DNA of 64,000 nucleotides from Plantago ovata (Eukaryota > Streptophyta > Magnoliopsida > Lamiales > Plantaginaceae). This document shows, piece after piece, positions 46,505 through 57,814 of the stretch; position 1 is the first letter of the stretch, and the number at the start of each line of letters is the position of its first letter. Location: assembly GCA_028274465.1 (NCBI GenBank), contig CM051458.1, positions 77,644,085 to 77,708,084 of the forward strand, read 5' to 3'. Under the pieces are notes generated by a model. It was not told the DNA's origin and made no database searches. It worked only from the letters and a program-made list of their open reading frames with translations. The position numbers and the translations under genes are program-made.

Positions 46505-46783
46505 GTATGGTCTGCCTTTGGTGTCACATAACAACTTGTTAGTCTCGAGTCTCTCGACTATAAATGGCACTAGATCTGCTTCTGCAATTGGACCACTTTA
46601 TGTGGCGATCTTCCTTGTATATACACCAAAATAAAGAAGGGCAACATTCTGAGATTATTTACCTGGTTATTATATTTTTTACTGTAGTTGCATTTGTTTC
46701 CCTCCTTGATCTCCGACTCTCCGTGTCAGTAATAGCAGGAAGCTTTTTTGCAGCATCGATCTCTCTTCTCTCTATCATCATGT
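46505..46783 (+). pseudogene. SWEET sugar transporter remnant, central exons
   Basis: After an acceptor (tttgacag) the sequence reads YGLPLVSHNNLLVSSLSTIN then GTRSASAIGPLYVAIFLVYT, matching the SWEET hallmark WYGLPFVSPNNLLVSTINGTG...YVLIFLIYAPK that spans helix 3 and its flanks in the first MtN3 triple-helix unit. It continues in other frames as KKGNILRLFTWLLY and then FFTVVAFVSLLDLR...SFFAASISLLSIIM, corresponding to the next helices. At least two frame changes (near 46623 and 46680) mark it as a pseudogene. SWEETs are seven-helix membrane proteins that pass sugars down a gradient. Retrotransposon K3 interrupts the last helix at 46783; 22 codon-aligned bases resume at 57006. Confidence 0.75.
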
Positions 46784-48716
46784 TGAAAGTATATAAGTCC
46801 TAGAGACAACCTACGATAGGGACGATATGTACTTGATCACATTCAGTTATTGTTATTTATTTATGTTCATTTATTTATACATTATTAAATACAATTGTCA
46901 TTGCATTTTATGAATATATTATTTGGTTGTTTGAATTATTCGATAAAATGTTCCCAAAGACTTAAGGTAATCACCAAGTTAGTGGGAGCTTGTGTGTCAA
47001 TAATTAAGTCCTAAAATAAGCCACTAGCTGAAGGTCATTGAGATACGGGATATCAATGATGCGATTGTAGCTAGCATATGTTGCATTAGATCCGCATTCG
47101 AGGACGTAGTAGGTCTCACTGCTACGAATGAACTTGGTTATTCATAATGAACATATGGACACTTTGGAGAGTGTTGGCATACCCAACCGAGAAGCCATTT
47201 GGTAAAGCCATTTAAGTGTCTATGGTAGTATCGGTGTGTAGGGTGATGTTAGTAGTCCTTAGACTTGAGGCCAATACTACATCATATGTGGAATAATGTA
47301 CTTTGACCATGCGCAACGCTTGCACTCTTAAAGTAGGGTAGATACGGCATGTGTTGGGTACATTAGGAAGCATATGGTGTGAGTGATTGGGCCAAGAAAG
47401 GATTCATTCCTCCGTAATAGATACTAGGAGAGAATACTCACTTCTCATATTTAGTGCAATCACAAAACCGGTGGCCACCGTATGTGAATATGTCAAAATG
47501 GTATTTGGACATAATTCATAGATCGACTAATAAGATTGAGAGACAATGAATGAAGCTATTAGAATAGACACATAACCATATTCTAGACTCATTCGAGTAT
47601 TCGTGAATGAAGGGACCATATCATCAAAGTACCTTACGCTACAGGTGGTTTGTTTTCCTCACAAACGTTCCTTGCATATTAATATTGTCTGATAAATTTT
47701 CTAGGAATTTATTATGACCTTAATTAGATTTTTGCTTAATATGCAAGGCCCTATGGGTCACACTTCAAGGTGGTGTTTCTACAAACGAGCTATGTATATT
47801 GGATTAAATATTAATTAGATTAATGTTAAATTATTATACAAAATATATAATGAAATTATTATTAATTAGATTAATATTAATTTACTATATGTGAAATATA
47901 TTTTAGAAATATAATTAATTGAATTGAATTGGATTTGATTAATTAATTGAAGACTTGTGCACTTGGACGGGATTTAAAGCAGCCCAAGAAGAGAAAGAAG
48001 ACTAGCAACCAGCTGGGCCGCTCGGCCCAGCTCATTTGCTAGGCCTGGCGCGTGCCATTGGAAGATGGCGCGTGCAACAGAAACGTGTTGGGGACAGCTT
48101 TCAGCTGTCCCCACGTGACTCTCTCTCCTTTTCTCTTCTTTTGACTTATTCCTTTCTTGTTTTGACTGAGATAATTAATTATTATCTCTTTGTTGGTTAG
48201 TTGATGACTTTTGAAGTCTCCTAGTCAATTAGATTTACTTGGTAAATATCTTACGTGATTTTCTGAACAAACTTACTAACTAAATCAGAAAGAAAGAATA
48301 GAAGTCTTCATTCACAACATACGTGAAAATACTTTCTGATAGTCAGGAAATATTCTCTCTCTCTATTAGCTCAAAATAAACAGAAGAACCTCCTAGCGTT
48401 CTTGATAGAAATCACTGCCCGTGGATACCAAGGTCGAAGGAAGTAATCAACCTGTTGATGAGCCATCTTGGAGATTCTGTTGAAGAAGATTTCATCTCTG
48501 ACGAAGAAGAAATCAACCAGCCGGACGAGGAGATTGCAAGGCTCTGTCTGGAGATTGAGGAACAGCTACCCGGTGAATTTGCTTATCTACTGGAGGACAC
48601 GTAAGTGATATCTTCTAGTATAATAAACAAATATAGTCATATCAGTTTAGTGAGATTAAAATTTTTAAATTTTCGCTGCTTAGCCTTAGAGACAATTTTT
48701 CTCACTTTTACTAACA
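46784..48716 (+). repeat. K3 left LTR
   Basis: 1933 bp. Near 48040-48080 it has two ggcgcgtgc words that in the right LTR form longer inverted repeats. It otherwise matches 55042-57000 closely. Confidence 0.92.
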
Positions 48717-48717
48717 G

Positions 48718-48729
48718 TGGTATCAGAGC
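48718..48729 (+). other. K3 primer-binding site
   Basis: TGGTATCAGAGC, one base after the LTR, exactly matches the plant initiator tRNA-Met primer site. Confidence 0.9.
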
Positions 48730-50058
48730 TAGGCTGATTCATGACTATATTCGTTCATGATTTTTATTTACTGTTGTTGTGGATTATTATATGTATGTAA
48801 AATGTATAAAATTTTCAGATCTTTAATTGGATTTAAAGAAAAGAAAATAAAGAAAGATGGGTTTTTAAAATTATTGTATGTATTTTATTTCCAGATTCTT
48901 CATATTAGATTTAAAGAAAAGGAAACAAATCACATTAGTATTATATTTTCCAGATTCTTTTTATTGGATAATTAGAAAAGGAAAAAGTCAAAAAAAAAAA
49001 AAATTGTTTTTCGACTTGGTCGACCGGAGCTTCACTCCGCCGCCGCCGGTGACCACCACCACTCTTCCTAGTTTCGGCCTCTTCTCCTCTGTCCCTTTCA
49101 AGAAGTAAGAATGATTTGGTTTGTGAGTTATGGAGTTTCGAAACTCCATTAATGGTGATCTTAAGCTTTGTAAACACAAACTTCGAATCAAACCAAAACC
49201 ATATGGAGAAGAGTCACTGGAACTTGGGAAGGATGATACAAGCAAGAATCGGGCCGAACGGAATCGGCTTGGTCGGTTCCGATCGACCCGATCGGATTAA
49301 AGAAAAAAAAATTCGATCTTGTTTTTTTGTGTGAATTGAATGCTTGTTAATTCATCTTGGATGATATATTGTGTTTAGAACATGATTTGGACCTTCAATT
49401 CGAAGTTAAGATGAAGATTAAAGGTTTTGGAAACTTTTAATGTTACAGGGACTTGATTGAATAGTTGCAGAAAATTCATGGGTGTCTAATAGGCAAGAAA
49501 GAAAACTTCAGGGACTTGTGTCCCAGTTTGGCAGTTTCTGACTTATTGGGGCTCAAGCCCCTGAACGTCTGTTCTTTGCGTATTTGCCCCAGAATTTGAT
49601 AAATACTTTCAGATTGATCCCAGAAACTTAATTTCAACTTTATGTGAATTGTAAAGAGGTCCCTGGAGTTTTAGAAACTTGTTATTTAATTTATAAATGG
49701 TTTATATAATTATATTTAAACCCTATTAATACTTTTGGAAAGTGATTAAAATGTTTAGAGACATAAATATAAGTTTACAATATTTAGTAACATGTTTGTT
49801 AGTTTATTAATAGTTTATAAACTACATTTTAATAGTAATGTAATGCTTTGGAAGATTATATTATTATTGAACTTGTTTTAAATGTTTTGAAAATTCTTCG
49901 AGAATTTATTAATTAGATTTTGACTTACATATAATGATAATAATCCACAACAACTACTTATATACTCCAACTTGGTTGTATCATATGTATTGAATGTCTA
50001 CATGAGCAATTTAATATTTAAATATTGTATTTAAATATCGTTAGTCCACTTTTATTGT

Positions 50059-50219
50059 ATGGGTAGGCGGCACCCATTTGTTCCCGGACCGCATCTGTCA
50101 CATGCATGGGTAGGCGGCACCCATTACTTGCTAGTCCGCAATTGATATGTATGAGTAGGCGGCACTCATTACTTGTTAATTAAATCGCATTGCATGAGCC
50201 TTGGGTAGGCGGCACCCAT
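50059..50219 (+). repeat. Four leader hairpin repeats in K3
   Basis: Copies at 50059-50077 and 50106-50124 (both ATGGGTAGGCGGCACCCAT), 50151-50169 (atgagt...actcat) and 50201-50219 (ttgggt...acccat). The loop AGGCGGC is identical in all four, and the third copy has matching changes on both sides of the stem. Spacers carry a ccgc/tcgc word as in K2. Confidence 0.9.
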
Positions 50220-50796
50220 TATGTGATGCATGTTAGGAATCATGGTCAAGCGATTAAATACCCATTTAAATGTTCCCCAACCAATTTAAGTCTCGATTAA
50301 ATCGCATGATGTCACCCATCATAATTGAAGGTTAAATGGACTTACTAATCTCATGGGTAATATGCACCATAGTGCTTACTCAGTTTGTCGTAAGAAAGTT
50401 TCCTTCATAGGACCATTGTTGGTGCCGTGTTATGGTTATGACTTACTTGAATTATGTCGAGTCGCCATAGCGTCAGGCATAATTTAAGGACATCGATCAA
50501 AATGGTTTTGATCAACCAAGAGTTGTATTGTACAATTGGTTTGGAGACCTACCTGTTTGACTATTATAGTGATCAGCCATAGTTGGGGCTATAATAGTGC
50601 AAGCATGGATCTTGGCTCACTACAACTATTATAAGATATTGGTTCGTACTCTCTATAGGGGTCAAGAGTATGTGAAAATAGTGAGAACTAAATAAAGCTA
50701 AAGTCCTAGTTTATTTAGTCGCTGATTGTGATCATAGAAATTATTTTTGGAGTATTAATTTCAGTTTTATTTATTTATTTCTCTAGGTCTGAAAAG

Positions 50797-53700
50797 ATGA
50801 CCAATTTATCCATAAGAATGGTCTTGGAGAAATGCACTCTTACTGGTCCAAACTTTATGGATTGGATCCGTAACATTCGTTTGGTGCTTAGGCAAGAGAA
50901 AATTGAGTACGTCTTGGACGAGTCAATCCCCACTCCTCCTACTGTTGCTGCTGAGCTTGCTAAGTTTGACAAATCTGCTCACCATAAGCACAAAGATGAT
51001 GCTGCTAATGCACAGTGTGTTATGCTTGCTGCAAAGGCAACATGAAAACATGATGCCATATGAAATGCTCGAGCACCTCAAAAGCCTCTTTGGAACTGTT
51101 TCTAAGAGTGTTGAATTTGATCTTCTTAGAGAAATCTTCAAAATGAGGATGTCTGAAGGAGGGAATGTATCTGAACACGTGCTCAAGATGATTGGACTCA
51201 TTGAGAAACTGGCAACTGCTGGAATCAAATTTGAGAACCGTGTTTCAGTCATCATCATCCTTCAATCATTGCCGGATTCATATTCCACATTCATCATGAA
51301 TTACAATATGAATGCCAAAGATGCTACACTTCCTGAAGTCCATAATATGCTTAAGACCTATGAACAGGCTCAACCTAAGAGGAAGTCTGTTATGCTGGTT
51401 GGATCATCTGCGAAGGCTCACCCTAAGGGCTATGGCTCAAAGGGTAAGGCTAAGCAAAACAAGAAGCCAAAGGTTTGGACCTAAGGCTAAGGTTTTTAAG
51501 CGTAAGGCTGGAAATCAGAAGAAGGTGGTGAACATGGAGAAGGAGACGTGTCTTTACTGCGAGCAGAAAGGACACTGGAAGAGAGACTGCCCGAAAGCAA
51601 TTGCTGATGGAGTTGTGACCACGCATGGTGCATCTGGCTCCCATCAAGGTATGTTTGTCATTGAGATAAATATGTCTACACAAAACTAGAATTGTTGGAT
51701 ATTAGATACTGCTTGTGGCTCACACATTTGTAACAATTTACAGGGGCTCATTGATAGCCGACAGGTTAGACCAAGGGAAATTGATCTACGCGTAGGAAAT
51801 GGTTCGTCCGTTGCTGCCCTACGTGTTGGAACTTATAGATTAAATTTACCCTCGGGTTTTGTTTTAGAATTGAATAATTTTTATTTCGTTCCTTCAATTG
51901 TAAGAAACATTATTTCCATTCCGATGTTAGACAATGAAGGGTTTTCCTTCCGTTTTGCCAATAATCATTGTTATTTTTCGCATAATGGTATTGATATTGG
52001 AAATGCTCCTCTTATGAATGGTTTGTAATTACTTGAATGTAGACATAATTTATTTCATATACAAAACAAACGACCAAAGCTTAATAATCCAAGAAACACC
52101 ACTTACTTGTGGCATTGTAGACTTGGTCACATTAATGAGACAAGAATTGCAAGACTAAGAAAGTTAGACTATTTAGCACCATTTGATTTTGAATCATATG
52201 GGAACTGTGAATCATGTCTCAAAGGTAAAATGATCAAGAAACTTTTTTCTGGAAAAGGTACTCGTGCTAAACAAGTACTTGAGTTACTTCACTCAGATGT
52301 GTGTGGACCTTTTAAAACTCAAGCTAGGGGTGGGTATTCTTACTTCATAACCTTTACCGATGATTTCTCTAGGTTTGGCTATGTGTATCTTATGAAACAC
52401 AAATCTGAAGCTTTTGAGAAATTCAAAGAGTATAAGGTTGAAGTAGAGAAACAACTTGAAAGAAGTATTAAGACTCTTCGATCAGATCGAGGAGGAGAAT
52501 ACTTAAGTAAGGAATTTTTGGATTACTTAAATCTTAATGGAATTCAATCACAATGGACTCCACCAGGAACACCACAAATGAATGGTGTTTCTGAGAGGAG
52601 AAATCGAACTTTGTTAGACATGGTAAGATCCATGATGAATTTCACAACTCTTCCAATCTTCTTATGGGGATACGCGTTACTAGACTCAATCTATATTCTG
52701 AAGGGTTCCATCCAACTCAGTCGATAAAACACCGTATGAGTTATGGTATGGCAAGAAGCCAAGTCTTTCACATATGCATGCCTGGGGTTGTCCGGCATAT
52801 GTGAAAAGAATGCTCTCAGGGAAACTGGAACCCAAAAGTGAGAAATGTTATTTTATTGGATATCCTAATTAAACCAAGGGTTACTACTTCTATCTGCCTG
52901 AAGAACATAACATCATTGTTTCCAGACAGGTTGTCTTTCTGGAAGATGATTATGTCTTCAAGCAACATAGTAGAAATGAGATAGAACTCGAGGAAATCAA
53001 AGAACAAGAAAATAACATTGAGGTTAATGAATTGTCAAATAGTTATGACAATGATTCAGTGGGAGCTCAAGGAGGATCTTATGGCTCGAGCACATCTCTG
53101 GGAAGATATCTGCCAGCCAGTGGGAGCATTTTAGGAAATTTGACTAATTCCCAAAATGCCCCTACCAAGCCGACATTGACTGAACCGATTGGAACGGTTC
53201 AACAGGTCATGTCGGGACCAACTCCCCAGGATACAGTTGCAACTGTTGCACCTGAACGACGTGCAACTGTTGCATCCGATCCGCCTTCAACTGTTCAACA
53301 GATTGAACAAGTTGAACCATCTCACAATCAGAATATACAACCAGTACAATCAAACAAACCCGCACTACATCGGTCTAAAAGGTTAGAAGTGAGAGCTTCC
53401 AAGAAGGTAAGTTTACTCTTGGAGGATGACAAGTTTGAACTTGACTTATCTCACAAAGATGACCCTAAGACTTACAAAAAAGCAATGTTGGGCATTGATT
53501 CAAGAAGGTGGCAAAAAGCCATGAAATCCGAAATAGACTCAATGTATGAAAATCAAGTATGGGACTTGGTTGATGCACCAGAAGGGGTTAGACCTATCGG
53601 TTGCAAATGGGTTTTCAAGAAGAAAACAGATGTTGATGGCAACATACAGACATACAAGGCTAGGCTGGTGGCGAAAGGTTATAGTCAACGATATGGTATC

Positions 53701-55027
53701 GATTATGACGAAACTTTTTCACCAGTAGCCAAGCTTAAGTCTATTCGAATTTTACTTGCTATAGCAGCATACTATGATAATGAGATTTGGCAAATGGATG
53801 TGAAAACTGCTTTTCTTAACGGAAATCTCGAGGAAGAGGTGTATATGATACAACCTGAAGGTTTTACATCTAAGTCAAATCCCAAATTAGTTTGCAAGCT
53901 AAAGAGATCCATTTATGGACTAAAGCAATCCTCAAGGAGTTGGAATATTCGCTTTGATGAAGCAGTCAAATCGTTTGACTACATCAGATGTGCGGAAAAT
54001 CAATGCGTTTATGTTAAACGCAACGATGCTGGAATTGTTTTCATGGTTATATATGTTGATGACATATTAATCATGGGAAACAATGTCCAAATGTTACAAT
54101 CCACAAAGGAGTGGTTATCTAAGACTTTCTCGATGAAAGACTTAGGTGAAGCCTGTTACATTCTTGGAATCAAAATCCATAGGGATAGATCCCGAAGATT
54201 GTTAGGGTTGTCACAATCCACATATGTCGAAAAGATAGTGAAACGCTTTAATATGGATGGATCAAATAAAGGTTTCTTACCAGCTAGACATGGCGTCGCT
54301 TTCACTATGGAGGATAGTCCTTCTACAGATGAGGAGATCGAACACATGAAAAGAATCACATATGCATCAGCTATTGGATCTATCATGTATGCCATGAATT
54401 GTATAAGGCCAGATGTGGCCTATGCACTTAGATGTACTTGTCGACACCAACAGAATCCAGGTATGAAACACTGGACAGCTGTGAAAGCAATTCTTAAGTA
54501 TCTTAGAAGAACTAAAGATTCATTTCTGGTATATGGTGGACAACAAGAGTTGCGATGTCGATGCTGGTTTCCAATCGGACCCAGACGACTACAAATCACA
54601 AACTGGGTATATGTTTACACTCAATGGTGGGGCTGTCACTTGGAAGAGTTCAAAGCAATCCACCTTGGCTGATTCTACGACCGAATCCGAGTACATTGCT
54701 GCTGCAAAAGCCTCAAAGGAGGCTGTCTGGATTTCAGAATTCCTAAAGGAACTAGGGGTAGTTCCTAATAGTAGTCCTATAACGGTCTACTGTGACAACG
54801 AAGGCGCTGTTGCACAAGCAAAGGAACCAAGATCCACTAACAAGAATAAGCATGTACCTAGGAACTATCATCTAATTAGAGAGATGATAGCTAGAGGATA
54901 AGTATCTATAGAACGAGTTTCCACTGAGGAAAATGTGACAGATCCTTTCACCAAAGTGTTGAACATTGACAAACATGTTAGACATTTCAACAACATAGGT
55001 GTTAGACACGTAGGTGATTGGCTCTAG
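50797..55027 (+). pseudogene. K3 gag-pol (copia), broken
   Basis: Gag begins MTNLSIRMVLEKCTLTGPNF and has the CCHC knuckle CLYCEQKGHWKRDCP near 51550-51595. A protease-like region is near 51700 and GAG-pre-integrase at 52107 ([14 protein letters not shown]). Integrase spans about 52290-52720 ([42 protein letters not shown]). Reverse transcriptase spans about 53500-54500 (CKWVFKKKTDVDGNI; MDVKTAFLNGNLEEEVYM; YVDDILIMGNN), and RNase H runs to the GDWL end at 55027. Same lineage as K2. It is broken in a few places. Confidence 0.92.
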
Positions 55028-55041
55028 GCCAAGTGGGAGAT

Positions 55042-57000
55042 TGAAAGTATATATGTCCTAGAGACAACCTACGATAGGGACGATATGTACTTGATCACAT
55101 TCAGTTATTGTTATTTATTTATGTTCATTTATTTATACATTATTAAATACAATTGGCATTACATTTTTATGAATATATTATTTGGTTGTTTGAATTATTC
55201 GATAAAATGATCCCAAGGACTTAAGGTAATCATCAAGTTAGTGGGAGCTTGTGTGTCAATAATTAAGTCCTAAAATAAGCCACTAGCTGAAGGTCATTGA
55301 GATACGGGATATCAATGATGCGATTGAAGCTAGAATATGTTGTATTAGATCCTTCGAGGATGTAGTAGGTCTCACTGCTATATACGAATGAACTTGGTTA
55401 TTCATAATGAACATATGGACACTTTGGAGAGTGTTGGCATACCCAACCGAGAAGCCATTTGGTAAAGCTATTTAAGTATCTATGGTAGTATCAGTGTGTA
55501 TGGTGATGTTAGCAGTCCTTAGACTTGAGGCCAATACTACATCATATGTGTAATAATGTACTTTGACCATGCGCAACGCTTGCACTCTTAAAGTAGGGTA
55601 GATACGGCATGTGTTGGGTACATTAGGAAGCATATGGTGTGAGTGATTGAGCCAAGATAGGATTCATTCCTCCATAATAGATACTAGGAGAGAATACTCA
55701 CTTCTCATATTTAGTGTCATCACAAAATCGGTGGCCACCGTATGTGAATATGTCAAATGGTATTTGGACATAATTCATAGATCGACTAATAAGATTGAGA
55801 GACAATGAATGAAGTTATTAGAATAGACACATAACCATATTCTAGACTCATTCGAGTATTCGTGAATGAAGGGACCGTATCATCAAAGTACCTTACGCTA
55901 CAGGTGGTTTGTTTTCCTCACAAACGTTCCTTGCATATTAATATTGTCTGATAAATTGTCTAGGAATTTATTATGACCTTAATTGGATTGTTGATTAATA
56001 TGCAAGGCCCTATGGGTCACACTTCAAGGTGGTGTTTCTACAAACGAGCTATGTATATTGGATTAATATTAATTAGATTAATGTTAAATTATTATACAAA
56101 TATATAATGGAATTATTATTAATTAGATTAATATTAATTTATTATATGTGAAATATATTTTAGAAATATAATTAATTGAATTGAATTGGATTTGATTAAT
56201 TAATTGAAGACTTGTGCACTTGGGCGGGATTTAAATCTGCCCAAGAAGAGCTCAAGAAGTGAAAGAAGACTAGCAACCAGCTGGGTCGAGCGGCCCAGCT
56301 CATTTGCTAGGCCTGGCGCGTGCCATGCACGCGCCAGGCGAGTGGAAGATGGCGCGTGCATTGCACGCGCCATGAGAAACGTGTTGGGGACAGCTTCCCA
56401 TGTGACTCTCTCTCATTTTCTCTTCTTTTGACTTATTCCTTTCTTGTTTTGACTGAGATAATTAATTATCTCTTTGTTGGTTAGTTGATGACTTTTGAAG
56501 TCTCCTAGTCAATTAGATTTACTTGGTAAAAATCTTACGTTATTTTCTGAACAAACTTATTAACTAAATCAGAAAGAAAGAATAGAAGTCTTCATTCACA
56601 ACATACGTGAAAATTACTTTCTGATAGTCAAAAAATATTCTCTCTCTCTATTAGCTCAAAATAAACTGAAGAACCTCCTAGCGTTCTTGATAGAAATCAC
56701 TACCCGTGGATACCAAGGTCGAAGGAAGTAATCAACCTGTTGATGAGCCATCTTGGAGATTCTGTTGAAGAAGATTTCATCTCTGACGAAGAAGAAATCA
56801 ACCAGCCGGACGAGGAGATTGCAAGGCTCTGTCTGGAGATTGAGGAACAGCTACCCGGTGAATTTGCTTATCTACTGGAGGACAGTAAGTGATATCTTCT
56901 AGTATAATAAACAAATATAGTCATATCAGTTTAGTGAGATTAAAATTTTTAAACTTCCGCTGGTTAGCCTTAGAGGCAATTTTTCTCACTTTTACTAACA
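55042..57000 (+). repeat. K3 right LTR
   Basis: 1959 bp. It contains two long GC-rich inverted repeats, 56312-56338 (cctggcgcgtgc, 3-base loop, complement) and 56349-56373 (atggcgcgtgca, 1-base loop, complement). The left LTR has shorter versions. Confidence 0.92.
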
Positions 57001-57005
57001 TATGT

Positions 57006-57028
57006 ATGGTTCGCCTTGGACAATCATC
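57006..57028 (+). pseudogene. SWEET exon end after K3
   Basis: After the tatgt duplication the frame continues as MYGSPWTII and ends at a splice donor (ATC|GTAAAT) at 57029. MYxSPLxIM followed by an intron is typical of SWEET genes at the end of the linker into the second triple-helix unit. No later SWEET exon was found before the P450 piece at 57532. Confidence 0.65.
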
Positions 57029-57531
57029 GTAAATCTCCGGTCTTTGCGAATATACTTCATAATTCTTACCAACTCCTGTTCCATCTGTCCTACTTTTTCA
57101 GTAGCATCTTTTTGCATGCATCTGCATAAGCAGCATAGCAACAATTAAATATCCTGAGTGATAAAGCCAGTCTGGATAAGTGACAAAAGACTGTTGTAGA
57201 TGCAGACAGAACTGGGAAATAGTCTAATATTATCAAGAAAGGTTGTTAACTTTTATGGTAAAACAACATACCCACAAAAGCATCCAACATATTATTTCAA
57301 TTAGGAATCAAATGAATACATACAAGTGTACTATACTGGTCTAGCATATGGACAGTATTCCCTCTCCAGTTTTAACACAGCATCAATATGAAAGCATCTA
57401 ATTTAGCAAATACTAGTTACCTCGCGGGTAGATGGGGAAGCATTATTGGGAAAAGAAAAAAAAAAGAAAAAGAAAAAGGAAAAAAGAGCTGATAGTTTTA
57501 TATAAATAGAGCTGAAGAAACCTGTTGATAA
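57029..57531. other. SWEET intron and intergenic sequence
   Basis: AT-rich with an A/G tract near 57454-57486. No exon with recognisable protein similarity was found on either strand. Confidence 0.5.
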
Positions 57532-57814
57532 TCACACCTGAAGCTGAAAGTATCCATTTTACCATTTATTGGACATTTACACCTATTTGCTAGTCATCTT
57601 GCACCTCACCGTGTTCTACATGATTTATCACTGAAACATGGGTCTCTGATGCAGCTGCAGCTTGGCGAAGTCAGAACTCTTGTTGCTTCCTCTCCAAAAG
57701 AAGCACGAGAATTTCTGAAAACACACGACGAAATATTTGCCTTTAGACCATCCCTCCTTTCCACGGAGATCCTATTGTACGGTAACACAGACATTGCATT
57801 TGCTCCTTGTGGAG
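57532..57814 (+). pseudogene. Cytochrome P450 (CYP71-type) N-terminal piece, cut by K4
   Basis: One open frame with FIGHLHLFASHLAPHRVLHD, then LSLKHGSLMQLQLGEVRTLV, KTHDEIFAFRPSLLSTEILL and YGNTDIAFAPCG. This is the region after the proline-rich hinge through the B-C loop of CYP71D-like enzymes (consensus FAPYGDYWRQ follows). The hydrophobic ER anchor and the PPGP hinge are absent, and an in-frame stop lies just upstream (57529-57531), so the 5' end is already degraded. The frame stops at 57814, where the K4 LTR begins. It lies downstream of, and on the same strand as, the other P450 exon, so it is a separate, probably tandem, gene copy. Confidence 0.85.

Larger units (their letters stand above)
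46784..57000 (+). mobile_element. K3, Ty1/copia LTR retrotransposon in a SWEET exon
   Basis: The LTRs at 46784-48716 and 55042-57000 start TGAAAGTATAT and end TTTACTAACA. The flanks catgt and tatgt (4 of 5 alike) suggest a 5-bp target duplication with one later change, and the SWEET reading frame continues across the junction. A perfect tRNA-Met primer-binding site, leader hairpins, one gag-pol region and a purine tract (ccaagtgggagat) are present. The LTRs differ at about 3% of positions in a sampled 230 bp. It has a few breaks and is the least damaged of the three complete copia elements. Confidence 0.93.

Noticed and set aside
50059-50219. CRISPR-like array (short repeats with spacers of similar length)
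   Set aside because: Only four copies, palindromic, inside a plant retrotransposon leader and shared with K2; no cas genes; eukaryotic context.
46663-57121. A minus-strand exon (KDATEKVGQMEQEL...RRFTMIVQGEPY...) continuous across the K3 insertion
   Set aside because: It is open and has plausible splice borders, but the plus strand of the same bases reads a clear SWEET transporter with the family hallmark and exon border. The minus-strand frame is its antisense shadow.
27163-57814. A biosynthetic gene cluster (P450s plus transporter)
   Set aside because: All three host genes are broken or partial, and no other pathway enzyme is present. Co-location alone is not evidence.
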